64,000 nt of DNA from Ciborinia camelliae (GCA_025890175.1 JANPYM010000004.1:937134-1001133), one strand, 5' to 3'. Shown: positions 37,614 through 51,981, numbered from the stretch's first letter. Translations and numbers: made by a program. The notes: a model not told the origin generated them from the letters alone.

Positions 37614-38510
37614 TCATCGGACACTTGACCACGAGAAGGATATCTGACACTTGATACCTAAATACCAACATCGAGAGAGCGAAGACTTGGGGAAAGATCG
37701 GATAACTGACTGAAACAGTCACACATCATATGATCGCATCCATTATTCTTCTCAATAGGCCAGGAGCATCCGGGACATAATTTAGTAGTTTGTTTGATCT
37801 TGATCAATGATACATCTTCATCAATGCTACTTTTCTTCGCTGCCATCTCCTCTGCTGCTTTATGCACTGGAATTGGGTTTTTCGAGTCAAACAGAGAAAA
37901 TTGATGCGGGCTTGGCGCTTCTAGTCTTGGTCGCCCGTTCCCAACGAGCAATCGAAATAAAGCAGACTCTATTTTTTATTGATGCGGAAAATTATTTGCT
38001 CTCCTAGCTAGGTGCGAGTATTCTTCACATGTAAGACCATCACGACAAGCGACTTTGGTGGGAAAAGCAAGTGTTTTCGTTGCAATATTGGAATCTTGTC
38101 ATCGGTTTCAATGCCCCTCCTTCGTACAATTGTCCAGATGGGCATGTGAGACACCACGCAAAGCCAGAGGCAGCAGAAACGGTAATTTATAGAGCTAAGA
38201 AATCATAGCTACGTTCGTCCATTAGTATCACGCATTGTTTCGTAAGAGGATTGACTTATTGTATGAATTTCTCGAGGTCGGCATATTTTTGGACGTCATA
38301 ATATGGAAGCAGTGAAAAACAGTCGATTTACGGACAGCGAGTATCATCCCGTATTTTGTTGTAGTGGCCGTACTTGATAAACTTTTGCAGAAACCGAAGG
38401 CAGACTGGTGTGTCATGATTGTATTGCGGTGAGATTTTCTCGGGCGGAAATAAATAATCGGTAGGTGATTCGAGCAGACCATACATATCCATTCCTCAAC
38501 GAACCTACCT
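37614..38510 (-). pseudogene. Decayed RING-IBR-RING (RBR) E3 ubiquitin ligase
   Basis: Remnant of an RBR ligase with all three zinc modules in the right order. RING1 (about 38490-38240) has CMVC, then in another frame HDTPVCLRFLQKFIKYGHYN and DDTRCP, then YYDVQKYADLEKF. The IBR (about 38165-38010) has FAWCLTCPSGQLYEGG, YCNENTCFSHQS and CRDGLTCEEY. RING2 (37835-37614) has CPGCSWPIEKNNGCDHMMC, spliced over an intact 65-nt intron (37722-37658) to IKCQISFSW. Damage: a frameshift inside RING1; in-frame stops at 38328-38330, 38256-38258, 38187-38189 and 37976-37978; a frameshift near 38050; and serines in place of the last zinc cysteines (FSWSS instead of FCWxC). The RING2 Cys aligned with the catalytic one (NGC) is kept. 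The 5' end cannot be fixed. Confidence 0.8.
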
Positions 38511-40204
38511 TCTGGTAGAGACACAGCATCGGGGTCGTGTTGTTGTGAAGATTAGGTAAGCTCATCCCATAATAAAGTTGATCCAAAATGACCAATATCC
38601 AATTGTAGGAAGATAGAGTCGCGATTGGATATAAGGTGCGCATTACCATTTGGGTGGGCTTTTTGATCATACCTTGCACCAGGCAGAACCCCATACAGAG
38701 AAAGTACGAGTTGCGGAGTACGTACCAGACTCATCCATTGTTTCGGAAATAATTGCAGACCGGGGGCATGTTCGTACAATTCTTTAGAAAGAAATACTTT
38801 CCGAGTACAACAGAAGCAACAGAGGATAAAATGCCATCTAATTCACTAAAAGATATATATAGCGATTCGATGATGGCGCAGTACTGTAGATAGAGACAAA
38901 GTCCATGAGAAACGGAGCTATCGACAACTTCCTCCACTGGTGTATACTTAGCATATCACCATTACATAAATCTAGCGAAGGCAACAGTATCGAACTCCTT
39001 GTAGTGTCAGTGGATATTTGTTCATCACTGCTGTCACTGTTGCCTTGATTGGGAACGATGTCCTAATAATGGGTGGAAGTTCAATCGCTCTTGAGTATTG
39101 GATTCTGCCTCAACAGTCTGCGACAACTTCGCAAGGCTTTCGGAAACTCTGAACCAATGATAATCCAACACCAAAATACGGCTCATATTCTGCATCGATG
39201 GCCTGTTTTCTCCCGGCTTGGCTTCAGTCCGCAATGATCCCATATCATCACCCATGTAGCGATACACAAGAGTGGGGAGGCCATATGTAGAGATTTCATG
39301 ACCACCCACCAGCGAATTGAAGTACGAAGTAGTTTGAGCAATATTGTATAAATGTGCATATTTATTGGTTGTGAAGAAAGTACTTTATAATGGTACCGAC
39401 TCCCGAATGTTTGGATGAATCACCATCCGAACTTCACTTGATATTGGTATAAGTTAGTTACAGTGGCTATAGAAAGCCATCATTCATTCCACGTATCCAA
39501 ACTGAGTCTAAGTTGACTGATAGAACATGAATTGCAACACCAAATGAGCCGTAGGTGCTAGAACACAGCTTTAAGGTCACAGAAGAACAAGAACTTTCTT
39601 GTTATGGATATCGGAGGTCAACCTATTTTCCCCTTTCTGGTCTGTTAATTTGACTTGACTTTCAATTCTATATATGTGACGCGAAGAATATAATCATCGA
39701 TCACCCAATCACGTGAAGCATAAGGCTAGCCTGTGTAGTACGTGCGCTAGCTAGCTTTATCCAATCATATTTGCTACTAGATGCTTAGTAAAAGATTATA
39801 TAAGCGTTCGGAGTCTTGAGCACTCCCCCCATCCAAAAAGTTAAGCCTTGTCTATCAGAAAGCATAGAATTATCAGAGCAATTCAACCAGGACGAAGAAC
39901 GTTTTTAATTTTCACGACATCACGACGGACCTTTCTTTTCGGAATTTTCTATCATTCGAATCCCTCATTTCCTCTCGACTATTGACCAAATAGGCAATTT
40001 AATTATTTCCGCAGCTTCTCTGTACTCTACAAACGTTTGCTCTTGAACCTTTTGGTGCGCACACGGGTTCTGTTTATACATAACCACTGGTACTTTTTGA
40101 GCCTGACGATATACTTTATTGTAATCGGTGTTATTCTTTTGCGCCGCATGAAGTAATTCCCGCAAAAGGCTTGCGCCAATGCGAATTCCGCTGCTGTCGC
40201 AGCC
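38511..40204. other. RBR remnant 5' flank and TRA1 promoter
   Basis: No intact gene. Minus-strand fragments (for example 39034-39309) could be further decayed N-terminal parts of the RBR gene, but I see no domain in them. The right-hand 300-500 bp should contain the TRA1 promoter and leader. Confidence 0.4.
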
Positions 40205-43200
40205 ATGGCTTCTAATAATATAGAGGTACTTGTTCAGAGGTTGAGTTCTGCCGACACTGGTATGCCCCTCATTCTTGAGACTTTTCTTAACACTAAAGAC
40301 TGGTCCATGTTGCATTGAAAAATCCTGATCAAATTGTGCTAATTCGAATGCGACAGATCTCAAACTCAAGGTCGAAGCTGCCGTTCAATTGCGTGATGGC
40401 CTCGAGCATTACATCTCCGGCCCCATATACCCGGCATTCTTGAGGAAACTTATGCCAATCTTTATAAGTTGCTTAAAGGGACCTCCTGTATTCATCAGCA
40501 CTTCTTTGGAGCAGGTAGGTAATTCAGAAACGAAATGTGTGGTATGATACTTACATGAAACCTTAGAAACTTCGATGTTGTATCCTGGAGATACTTCACC
40601 GTCTACCGACAAACCCCCCAGAATCATTCGAGCCATATGCGGTGGAAGTGGTGGATCTCTTGATAAATTTAGTCAGAATAGACAACGAGGAGAATGCTTC
40701 GTTGTGTGTCAAGACGATCATGGATATCATGCGAAATCAGACTAAGGTTCTGCAAGACAAAGTACAACCGTTCCTCAATCTCATCCAAGAGCTATTTGAT
40801 CAGATGGATTCGGTTGTCCGTGACCAACTCGACAATTCTACACCTGGATCTAACCCGCCTGGTGTCCCGTCCACACCTGGAAGTTCGCAGGCATTTCATA
40901 ATTCCCCTAGACCTGGCTCGCCTGTTACGTCTGTCACAGACCTTGGCCCAGATCCACAACAGCAGACACGGAAGCTACTGAAGGGCATGCAATCATTCAA
41001 GGTCCTTGCTGAATGTCCCATCATTGTCGTATCGATATTTCAGGTCTATCGCAATTCTGTGAATCAGAATGTCAAATTATTTGTCCCACTCATCAAAAGC
41101 GTACTTTTGCTTCAAGCTAAACCACAGGAGCAAGCTCATGCGGAAGCAGCGAAAAGAGGTACAATATTCACAGGCGTTAGTCCGGATATTAAGAATCGAG
41201 CAGCCTATGGTGAATTTATTACTGCACAAGTGAAGACTATGAGTTTTCTAGCTTATCTATTGAGAGTTTACTCGCAACAGCTTACGGACTTTCTTCCCAC
41301 CCTGCCGGATATAGTAGTAAGACTGTTGAAAGATTGCCCCCGCGAAAAGTCTGCAGCTCGCAAAGAGCTATTAGTGGCGATCAGGCATATAATCAACTTC
41401 AACTTCAGAAAGATATTCCTCAGAGTGATAGATCAACTTCTTGATGAAAGAACACTCATTGGAGATGGGTTGACTGTGTATGAAACCATGCGACCTCTGG
41501 CTTACAGCATGTTGGCTGACCTTATCCATCATGTCCGAGACGCTTTGGAACCTGGTCAGATTCGGAAAACGGTCGAGGTTTACACCAGGAACCTACAGGA
41601 TAGTTTTCCCGGGACGAGCTTTCAGACGATGAGCGCAAAGTTATTGCTCAACATGGCCGAGTGCATTGCGAAAATGCCCAACAAGACAGACGCTCGTCAC
41701 TATCTGATAATGATACTTAATGCTATTGGGGACAAGTTCGCCGCAATGAATCGCCAGTATACTAATGCAGTCAAGCTCTCGAAACATTATTCTCAGCACT
41801 CAATTGATGCGCCGTCTGAAAATTATTTAGCAGACAAGGATAACCCACCGGACTGGGACGAGATTGACATCTTCTCTGCAATGCCTATCAAAACTTCGAA
41901 TCCTCGTGACAGGGGCGCAGATCCAGTGGCCGACAACAAATTCTTGTTCAAAAATTTAATGAATGGCCTGAAGAACACATTCTATCAATTGAAGGCCTGT
42001 AATGGAAGTTCACCAATTGCTCTCGAGAATGCTCCTCCCCACTGGGGAGAGGTGTCACATGGCTTTACTGCGGAAGAAGTTCAGGTCATCATAAAACTTT
42101 TCCGAGAGGGAGCCTACGTATTTCGATATTATGAGATAGAGAAACCTGCGACAGAATCGCAGTATTCATCGCCTGTTGAATTCATGGCAAACCATTATAT
42201 GGTATCAAGCAGCAAGGAGGAAAAGGATCTCCTCGAAACCTTTGCCACAGTCTTTCACTGTATAGACCCAGCCACATTTCACGAAGTATTTCATGAAGAA
42301 ATACCCAAGCTCTACGAAATGATCTTTGAGCATACAGCTCTTCTCCACGTTCCTCAGTTCTTCCTTGCTAGCGAGGCAACTTCGCCCAGCTTTGCCGGAA
42401 TGCTATTACGATTCCTCATGGACCGTATCGACCAAGTTGGTACTGCCGATGTCAAAAAGTCATCAATTCTTCTTCGACTGTTCAAGTTAGCTTTTATGGC
42501 CGTGACTCTTTTCTCGAACCAGAATGAGCAGGTTCTGTTGCCACACGTCGTTAATATCGTGACAAAATCCATCGAACTTTCGACCACCGCCGAGGAACCT
42601 CTGAACTACTTCTTACTCCTGAGGTCACTCTTCAGAAGTATTGGCGGAGGAAAGTTCGAACACCTTTACAAGCAAATTCTTCCTCTTTTGGAGATGCTAT
42701 TAGAGGTTCTCAATAATCTACTTATGGCCGCGCGCAAACCCACAGATCGGGACCTCTACGTGGAGCTCTGTTTGACAGTACCGGCACGATTGAGTAACCT
42801 TCTTCCCCATCTCAGTTATTTGATGCGACCTCTCGTAGTTGCTCTACGCGCAGGCTCTGATCTCGTCGGCCAAGGATTGCGAACATTGGAACTATGCGTG
42901 GACAATTTGACGGCAGATTACTTAGATCCAATAATGGCACCGGTAATCGATGAACTGATGACTGCACTATTTGATCATCTTCGACCAAATCCATACAGCC
43001 ATTTCCATGCACATACTACCATGCGTATACTTGGAAAATTGGGAGGTCGCAACAGAAGATTCATGACTGGCGCCCCCAACCTCAATTTCCAGCAGTTTGC
43101 GGATGACATTTCAACCTTTGATTTGAAGTTGATCGGCTCCAAGAAGGAGAAGCCATTTCCAGTCGAGATAGGAATTGACCTTGCGATTGGGAAACTGATG

Positions 43201-46200
43201 GAAGTTCCGAAGGGCGCTGCTGCCAAGAAATCAGATCCTTATTACAAGAGGCAAGCTCTTGCTATGGTCAAAGCCCAGCTCAAGTTGCGATTGGGCGCAG
43301 ATAGTCTTCCAGAGGACTTTCCTCGCCTCGTGAGGCTCCAGGCACAAGATCTCCTTTCAAAGAAAGCAGATGCAGATCCATCACTATTTGAGACACCTGT
43401 CAGGGAACGGTCCGAAGCCAAGAAGATGCAGCAAGATATCATGCTGAAGAAACTCTTAAAGGCTTGCATCTTTGCGGTATCTCTTCATGAATTTTCATCA
43501 GAAGCTACTGCTCTACTGTCTAGCCTCTGTAAACACATTACTATTATCGAAGTTGCCAGATCACTTGGTGATATGAAAGTGAGAATGAAACCGTTTGATG
43601 TTTACGCAGGAGAGGGCCCTCCTTGTATTGATAGCAAGGTTTTGGGAGATGCCATCGTCGAATCTCTCGCTTCTGATCTATCTGCTGTGCGTGATGCCGC
43701 AAAGTTTGCCGCCCAAGAAGTTTACGATTCCACAGCGACCATCTTTGGTTCTAATCGCTTCATTTATAGACTGTCCTTTTTCAGTCATTTGAGTAGTGTC
43801 TTCTGTCACAGCTGTTATCAGGAAGAGTGGTTCACTAAAACTGGCGGTAGTTTGGGGATCAATCTCATGCTAACCAAGTTTGACCTCGGTGATAGCTGGA
43901 TGCTGGAAAAGCAGGTTGAGTACACTAAAGCTCTTATGCATGTTGTCAAAGACATGCCGCCGGATTTACCAGCGAAGACTCGAATTGCTGCCCAGGATAC
44001 ATTAGAACTCCTGTTGAAGCGATGCGCCGGCAAATCTTCCAAAGCCGATCTTCAACCCTCGTCACAACCAGGACAACCTTCACGGCCATCCAAACTTCTC
44101 CAGCTATGCAACTTTTTCAATGCCGAGGTCTACCACATGAACGGCCATGTTCGCGAAACCGCGAGGAAGTCTCTCGAGATCATCGCGAAGGAAATTGGCG
44201 TTGAAGTTTACGAGCTTCTTGCCCATCAGCAAGATCGAATCTTGGCTCCAATCTACAACAAACCTCTCAGGGCGTTACCATTCGCAACTCAAATTGGATA
44301 TATCGACGCTGTCAATTATTACATGAGCCTAAAGAATGACTTTCTTACGTTTGACGATACCTTGAACAGGCTGCTTATGGAGTGTCTAGCGTTGGCTGAT
44401 GCATCGGATGATTCGCTGGCGCCAAAACCCACTGAATATCGAACGCACGAGCATATCGTCAGCCTCAGAGTCTCCTGCATAAAGACTTTGACGACTGCCA
44501 TGGGGTTTGACGATTTCCAAAAAGGTCCAGTTAATGCGACTCGAACCAGGATTGTGGGTGTATTTTTCAAATGCCTCTACTCCGATTCCAAATTGACTAT
44601 CGAAGCGGCAAATGATGCATTGAAAGTGGTGTTGTCTCATTCCACAAAGCTCCCAAAGGATCTCCTCCAAAACGGCCTTCGACCAGTTTTGGCTAATCTC
44701 CAAGACCCTAGACGTTTGAGCACCCATGGTCTCGACGGTCTAGCACGATTGCTTCAGCTTCTGACGACATACTTCAAGGTTGAAATTGGTTCCCGTCTTC
44801 TGGAACACACCAGAGTCCTGGCAGAACCATGCTCTTTACAGCGGATATCGTTCACTCTTGTAGAGCAAAATGAGCAAATGAAAATTATTGCGGCTGTATT
44901 CAACATCTTTCATCTCCTGCCTCCTGCAGCCGAGCAATTCAAAGAGAGGCTTATAGAGACTGTCTTGGATTTGGAAGAAAAACTTCGTAGGACAAGATAT
45001 AGTCCTTTCAGAGCCCCCCTGTACAAATATATCAATCGATATCCTAAAGAAGTATGGGCCATGCTTCTCAGCAAGATCGAGGACCAAAAGTATGGAAGGT
45101 TCTTAGCACAAGTTTTGAACCATCCAGACAGTGGACCTCTACGAGCAGTGGTAGTACGTAATTTAGATTCCCTAATAAAGAGCTGTGGAGATATGGGCTC
45201 AGAAAACAGAGAGACTCGATATGCTGCAGTCATCAATGCTATCAATGTCATGCATTCCATCTGTAACCACAAAGGAACCGAACTTTGGATGGACAAAAAG
45301 GAGAACCTGATGTGGTTTAGGCTAGTTGGCAAGAACCTTGGGCAAAACCTGCGCACCAACACACTTCCACCAAACCTTCGACTGGCGGCAGAGCAAGCAG
45401 GCCAGCAACTTATGATCATCTTCACAAAGTTCTTGGAATACAGTCCTCGTGATCTGGATTCATTCTTCAATCTAATCGAGTCCATAACGGCTGAAGATTT
45501 CAAGCCCAGCCAGCCAATCTTTGATTTCATCTACAAGTGTATAGTGAGCAGCGACTCAATTGATTACCGTAAAGCTATTGTCCTGCGAAGTCTGGAAATA
45601 TACGTTGGCAAGACTGCAACGCAGAAAACGAAGACTTTCCTCTTGCACAATCTTGTCAATCCGATTATAGCTATGGACATTATGCGCAACTTCCAGCAGC
45701 CATCAACGGCCAAAAGTTCCCGTCTTATAGACAGGACTATTATCGAATCGATACATACCAAGGTTTGGAAGGTCGGTTTACCGGATCCCAGTGATGATCT
45801 CACACAACCAGGAATTGATCATACTCGCATGGAACTTTTGCAATTGACGGCTATGCTTGTCAAATACAATCATTCTATCCTTCAAGACGCCAGGAAAGAC
45901 ATCATTAAATTTGGCTGGGGCTATATAAGGCTCGAGGATGTCGTCAACAAACACGCCGCGTATGTCGTTATTGGGTACTTCATTGCACATTACGAAACAC
46001 CCGCAAAGATCGTCCAGCAGGTATACTTTTCCCTCCTGAAAACCAATCAAAATGAAGGACGCGCTTTGGTTACCCAAGCACTAGAATTAATAGCGCCGGT
46101 TCTACCCAAGCGTTGCAATGCTGTACCTGGAGATCGCAATCCCGTATGGGCTGCCGCTCCACGCCGTATACTTGCGGAGGAAGGCCAGAACGTGCAACAG

Positions 46201-49200
46201 ATGACAAGCATTTTCAATTTCCTTGTGAAACATGCAGATCTCTTTTACGAGTCTCGTGATAAGTTCATCAATCTCATCATTGGTTCCTTGCGCAAGATTG
46301 CAGCACCGCCAAATCCATCCAACGAGAGCAAAAAACTGGCCCTGCATCTGATGTCGTTGATATGGCAATGGGAACGGCGACGCATCGAAGGGAATGCGAT
46401 TTCTCCAGATAGGTCTTTATCCGAATCTCCAAATACTAAGAAAAGGAAGCTCGACAGTCTCAATGAGGTTCAGACTTCGTCTCCATCGCCATCCCGACCT
46501 GGGCCTGCTTCCGCAAACGATAAGCCAGAGTATCAGATCCCCGCTATGATGCGTGCAAAGATGATCAAGTATCTTGTCGAATTCATTGCGTCGCTCAATG
46601 AACGATATCCTCTACCGTCTGCTCGGAGTCGAGACACAACGACCTCCCACGGGCCAGCACAGCCAGCGCCTTCCGTTGAAATGTGCAAGAAATCTGTGTC
46701 TTTGCTTTGGAATCTTCTACAGCCTCAATACTGGGGTGATCTTGACATCGATCTTTTCCCGAACGTTACAGAAACAGTCCTAGCAAGTGACAGAACAACG
46801 GCGGCTCTCGCAAGCGAACGCTCTGATAATAAGGACAAGCCGGACGATAAGTTCATTACAAACATGGTCAATACATTGCAAATCGTTCGGATTGTTGTTA
46901 ATGTAAAGCCTGTCAAATGGATTCTTGACAAAATGCCAGAAATCCAGCACATCCTAGAAAAGGCACTAAAATCCGAGAATCCGGAGATTCAAGACTGCTT
47001 ACACGCCGGCGACGAGAAAATTGATGATGGACGGAAATTGAGTCCTTTGCTCAAGCGTATCTTAGAGGCAGTTCCCGATGATACTCCAATGGAAGATGCA
47101 GATGCAGAGTGCGAACCAGAAGCGTCAACTTCCGAGATTATAACCTTCTTATCTGCCATAGCTACGGAGACGCTCTCGGCTAATCATTACATATCTGGTC
47201 TCAACATCCTTTGGACTTTAGCACAGAGGAAAGCATCGGAGATGGACCAGCACATTCCACAAGTTATGAAAGCTCTGCAGTCGAAATTGGCACGTGAGCA
47301 TGTAGGTCATTACTCTGCTCTCACTGGCCAAGCCACACTCCCTGCCACGATGCGGCCAGGCGAGGTTGAACCTGTTGGTCTTATGACGCAATACGACCTG
47401 GAAATTCAAACTGGGCTCACGCTTAAAGCCATCGACGTGATATCTTTGCGTATGGATACTCTCGGTGACAGTCGCCGCCCATTTCTGAGTGTCCTCGCAA
47501 CTCTAGTGGAAAAATCTATGAGTAACCCGTTATGTCTAAAAATTCTAGATATGGTAGAAACCTGGGTCTTTAAGTCCGAAGGCTCCTGGCCCACCTTAAA
47601 GGAGAAGACTGCGGTCCTGCATAAAATGTTAACTTTTGAGCAGCGCACGGATCAGACATTGTTGATGAAATTCTTGGAGCTCGTCATCCGCATCTATGAA
47701 GATCCAAAAATCTCGCGCACCGAGCTGACAGTCCGCATGGAGCATGCTTTCTTGATCGGCACCAGAGCACAGGATGTAGATATGCGAAATCGATTCATGG
47801 CCATATTTGACAGAAGCCAATCTAAAACGGCAAGTACAAGGCTTAATTATGTCATCATTGGACAGAATTGGGATACTCTAGGAGAATCTTACTGGTTAGC
47901 GCAAGCTTCTCAATTGCTTCTAGGTGCTGTGGATGCGAACCACTCCATCCAGTTGCATTCAAATGACTTCAAGATGATGCCCGCTTCGATGCTTTATGAG
48001 ACTTATGCTAAAGACAGTCGAACCCCTACCTTGCCACAAGACAACAGATTTGACAGCCTCATGGCATCCCATAGGCGCTTTATTGCGGAGCTTGGGGATG
48101 TTAAAGTACGAGACATTATTGAGCCGCTGAGCCAACTTCAGCATCTCGACCCAAATATGGCCCACGAGATATGGGTAGCTTTGTTCCCAGTGTATTGGAT
48201 TTCTACGCCAAAAGATGAACGAAGTGAATTGGAACGAGGCATGGTAACTTTACTCACAAGAGAATACCACTCACGCCAAATCGACAAGCGACCAAATGTA
48301 GTACAATCTCTCTTGGAAGGTGCAGCTAAAGCGTGGCCCGAGTGTAAACTACCACCGCACGTACTCAAATTCCTGGCCAAGACCTACGACGCTTGGTATA
48401 CAGCCCTCGTACAGCTTGAGAATGCTGCTATAAAACCAGAAATTGACAGCGATTTGGTTCGGGAAAGCAATCTTGATGCTCTTGTAGAATTGTATTCGGG
48501 GCTCCAGGAGGACGATCTTTTCTACGGGACCTGGCGTCGCCGCTGCGCATACGTCGAGACCAATGCCGCGCTTTCATACGAACAGAACGGAATGTGGGAT
48601 AAAGCTCAGACCATGTACGAGCATGCTCAAATCAAAGCACGAACGGGGGCACTTCCTTTCTCACAAGGGGAATACATGCTGTGGGAAGACCACTGGGTTC
48701 TCTGTGCCCAGAAACTTCAACAATGGGATGTTCTTCAAGATTTTGCGAAGCATGAGAATTTCCAGGATTTGCTTCTTGAGTGCGCTTGGAAGACATTTGA
48801 CATTTGGCAAGAACCTGAGCAACGTGATCAGCTAGATAACATCATCAAAGGGCTCATGGATGCGCCAACGCCAAGAAGAATCTTCTTCCAGGGCTTCATG
48901 TCTTTGCTCAAGCTCCACAATAAGACCGAAACGCAAGCAGAGTTCAGCAAGGTCTGCGACGAAGCCATCCAGCTTTCAATCCGTAAATGGCATCAATTAC
49001 CAAAGCGCATTACTAACGCTCACATCCCGCTACTTCAAAATTTCCAACAGCTTGTTGAACTTCACGATGCTAGTGTTATATGCCAAAGCCTATCCCAGAC
49101 TACCAATCTTAACCTGGATGTTAAATCGGGTGAACTCAAGCTTCTATTGGGAACTTGGCGTGATCGACTACCAAATGTTTGGGACGACATTACAGCTTGG

Positions 49201-51981
49201 CAGGATCTTGTGACATGGAGGCAGCATATTTTTGGTCTAATTAACTCGACGTACTTACAACTTCTTCCTCAGCAACCACCTAACGCCAACGGTGCGTCCT
49301 TTGCCTATAGAGGTTATCATGAGACTGCCTGGATCATCAATAGGTTTGCTCATGTAGCCCGCAAGCATAACCTACCTGAGGTTTGCATTAGTCAATTAAG
49401 TCGGATTTACACGCTACCAAACATCGAGATTCAGGAGGCCTTCCTCAAGCTTCGAGAGCAAGCAAAATGTCACTACCAGAATCCCAACGAATTGACTAAT
49501 GGTTTAGACGTTATTAACAACACCAATCTCAATTACTTTGGTTCTAATCAGAAGGCCGAATTTTACACTCTGAAAGGGATGTTCCAGGAAAAGCTTGGTT
49601 TACGTGACGAAGCATCCGAAGCATATGGAATGGCCTTGTTCTTCGAGATTAAGCTTCCCAAGGCTTGGGCTGAATGGGGTTACTTCAATGATCGCTTGTT
49701 CAAAGCGAATCAAAATGACTACACGTTCGCTAGAAATGCCTTGAGCTGCTACTTGGAAGCAGCAGGTTTGTTCAAAAATGCTAAGTCTAGAAAACTCCTT
49801 ACTAGAATTCTCTGGCTATTGAGTCTCGATGATGCCGAAGGTACACTTTCGACACAATTTGACGAATACAAGGGAGACACGCCAGTCTGGTATTGGATCA
49901 CATTCATCCCCCAACTCCTCACGGGCTTAGGACACAAAGAAGCAGCCAAAGCACATCTGATTTTGTCTAGAATTGCAAAATCATATCCCCAAGCCTTATT
50001 CTTCCAGCTCAGAACAAACCGTGAAGACATGCTTGCCATCAAGAAGCAACAGGATGCGAAGGAGGCCAAGATGAAAGCTAGAGCCCAGGCTCAAGCCCAA
50101 GGCCAGGCATCAAATGGTACCCCTAGCATCAAAACAGAAAACACTAACGGCGTAAGATCCGAAAGTGCCTCGGCATCACGGCCTGGGACTTCAAATACTG
50201 AAACTGTTCCTGCAATAAAGACAGAGCCTGGAGAAACGAACGGAAATAACGCCAGCGCAAATGGAGCTCCTGTCAACGGAGCCCCTACTAATGGCTCAGC
50301 GAGTGGTTCACAGGATGTCGCACCATCTCAGGCGTCCGAAAAGAGACCTCCTTGGGAATATACCGAAGAACTATTGGGAATTTTGAAAACGGCGTTCCCG
50401 TTATTAGCACTTTCTATGGAGGCTATGGTTGACTCCATTTCAAAGAACTTCAAATGTCCACCCGACGAGGATGCATACAGATTGATAGTAGCTTTACTCA
50501 ATGATGGACTTTCTTATGTTGGACGCGCGCCAGCATCATATGCTAAGGCTATCAAACTGCCGGCACCGACAGAAGCAAATATCACCCGCTTTGCAGAAAC
50601 TATTCTACCCCCTCACATTAGGACGTCATTTGAACAGGAATTCGTTAAGCATAAACCTACAATGTTCGAATACATCCACAAGCTTAGGACATGGAGAGAC
50701 AAGTTTGAAGAGAAACTAGATCGTCGCACCTTGACAATGCCACTCGAAGGTTATAATTCTTACCTTATTGATTTCCGTTTCCAAAAACTCGATGAGATAG
50801 AAGTCCCTGGGCAGTACCTTCTCCACAAAGATAAGAACCAGGACTTCGTTCGCATCGAACGATTCATGCCCGATGTAGATCTTGTGCGTGCAATTGGGGT
50901 TTGCCATCGTCGGATTAGGATCCGTGGCCATGATGGAAGCCTGCATCCCTTTGCTGTACAGCATCCTGCGGCACGACATTGTAGACGAGAAGAACGCATT
51001 TTGCAGTTGTTCAGACATTTCAATGGTAGCTTGAGCAAACGAAAGGAGAGCAGAAGACGTAATCTAAACTTTCATCTACCTTTGATGATTCCTCTTGCAC
51101 CACATATCAGAATGGTGCAAGACGATCCAACATACATTTCTCTGCAGGGCGTCTATGATGATCACTGTAGAAGACATGGGGCTACTAAAGACGCTCCAAT
51201 TATATTCACCATGGAGAAGCAGAAACACTTGTATGAGCACAGGGTAAGATCAATGGAAGACGGTACTTTTGAAGCGTTCGGGACTGATTTTTCTAAACAG
51301 AATACTCCAGAACAATCGGCCACTGCTAAACTAGAGACTTTTGCGGCTATTCAAGAACGATTTGTTGGGCCAACTGTTGTTCTCGAATATTTCACAAAAA
51401 CCTACCCTTCATTCTCCGAATTCTGGCTGTTCCGGAAACAGTTCTCTTATCAATATGCAGCTCATACCTTTATGACATATATTCTGCATATGCACAATCG
51501 TTATCCTCACAAGATTACAATCTCGCGTGCCACAGGCAATGTCTGGGGATCTGAATTGATGTCGTGCATGGCAGCAGGCAAAGCACTTTTTCACAACCCT
51601 GAGCCTGTGCCGTTCCGTCTCACTCCCAACATTCAGACTCTTATGGGACCTTTGGCTACTGAGGGTATTTACAGCTGTGCCATCATGGCCATTGCGAGAT
51701 GCCTCACTGAACCCGAGTTTGAACTCGAACAACAACTCTGTCTTTTCGTACGTGATGAAATGATATTCTGGTACACGAGCAGCCACCGAGCTATGGAAGA
51801 TACTCAATTGAGGCAGTCAGTTCAAGGAAATAGCGACATGATAGTTAAGAGGGCATTGAGCATAGCTAAATCGCCAGAAGGTGCCCTACCTGCCAACCAG
51901 ACTGTGATTGATTTGATTGCCAAGGCGGTCAATCCTATGAACCTTGCACAATGCGATACTTTATGGATGCCATATCTATGA
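40205..51981 (+). CDS. TRA1: SAGA/NuA4 transcription-activator-binding subunit Tra1 (TRRAP)
   Basis: Scaffold of the SAGA and NuA4 acetyltransferase complexes that binds activators; a PIKK-family pseudokinase (family knowledge). Three exons: 40205-40259, 40357-40514 and 40567-51981, giving 3875 aa. Two tiny 5' exons encode [19 protein letters not shown] and the [20 protein letters not shown] block. The third exon is 11.4 kb without an intron. Most of the protein is HEAT-type helical repeat. A Pro/Ser linker follows the first 100 residues. The FAT region includes [21 protein letters not shown] low-complexity Ala/Asn/Gly insert (about 50090-50330) precedes the FRB/kinase-like part. The kinase fold lacks the usual DFG and catalytic Asp, as expected ([20 protein letters not shown]). 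FATC ends [13 protein letters not shown]. Confidence 0.96.

Noticed and set aside
38600..38694. GFCLVQG stretch resembling the start of an IBR domain
   Set aside because: It lies upstream of RING1 on the same strand, the wrong order. The real IBR remnant is at about 38165-38010.
39965..40369. 134-codon minus-strand frame just before and over the TRA1 start
   Set aside because: It overlaps TRA1 exon 1 and its first intron on the opposite strand, has no family features, and the TRA1 model explains the conserved sequence.
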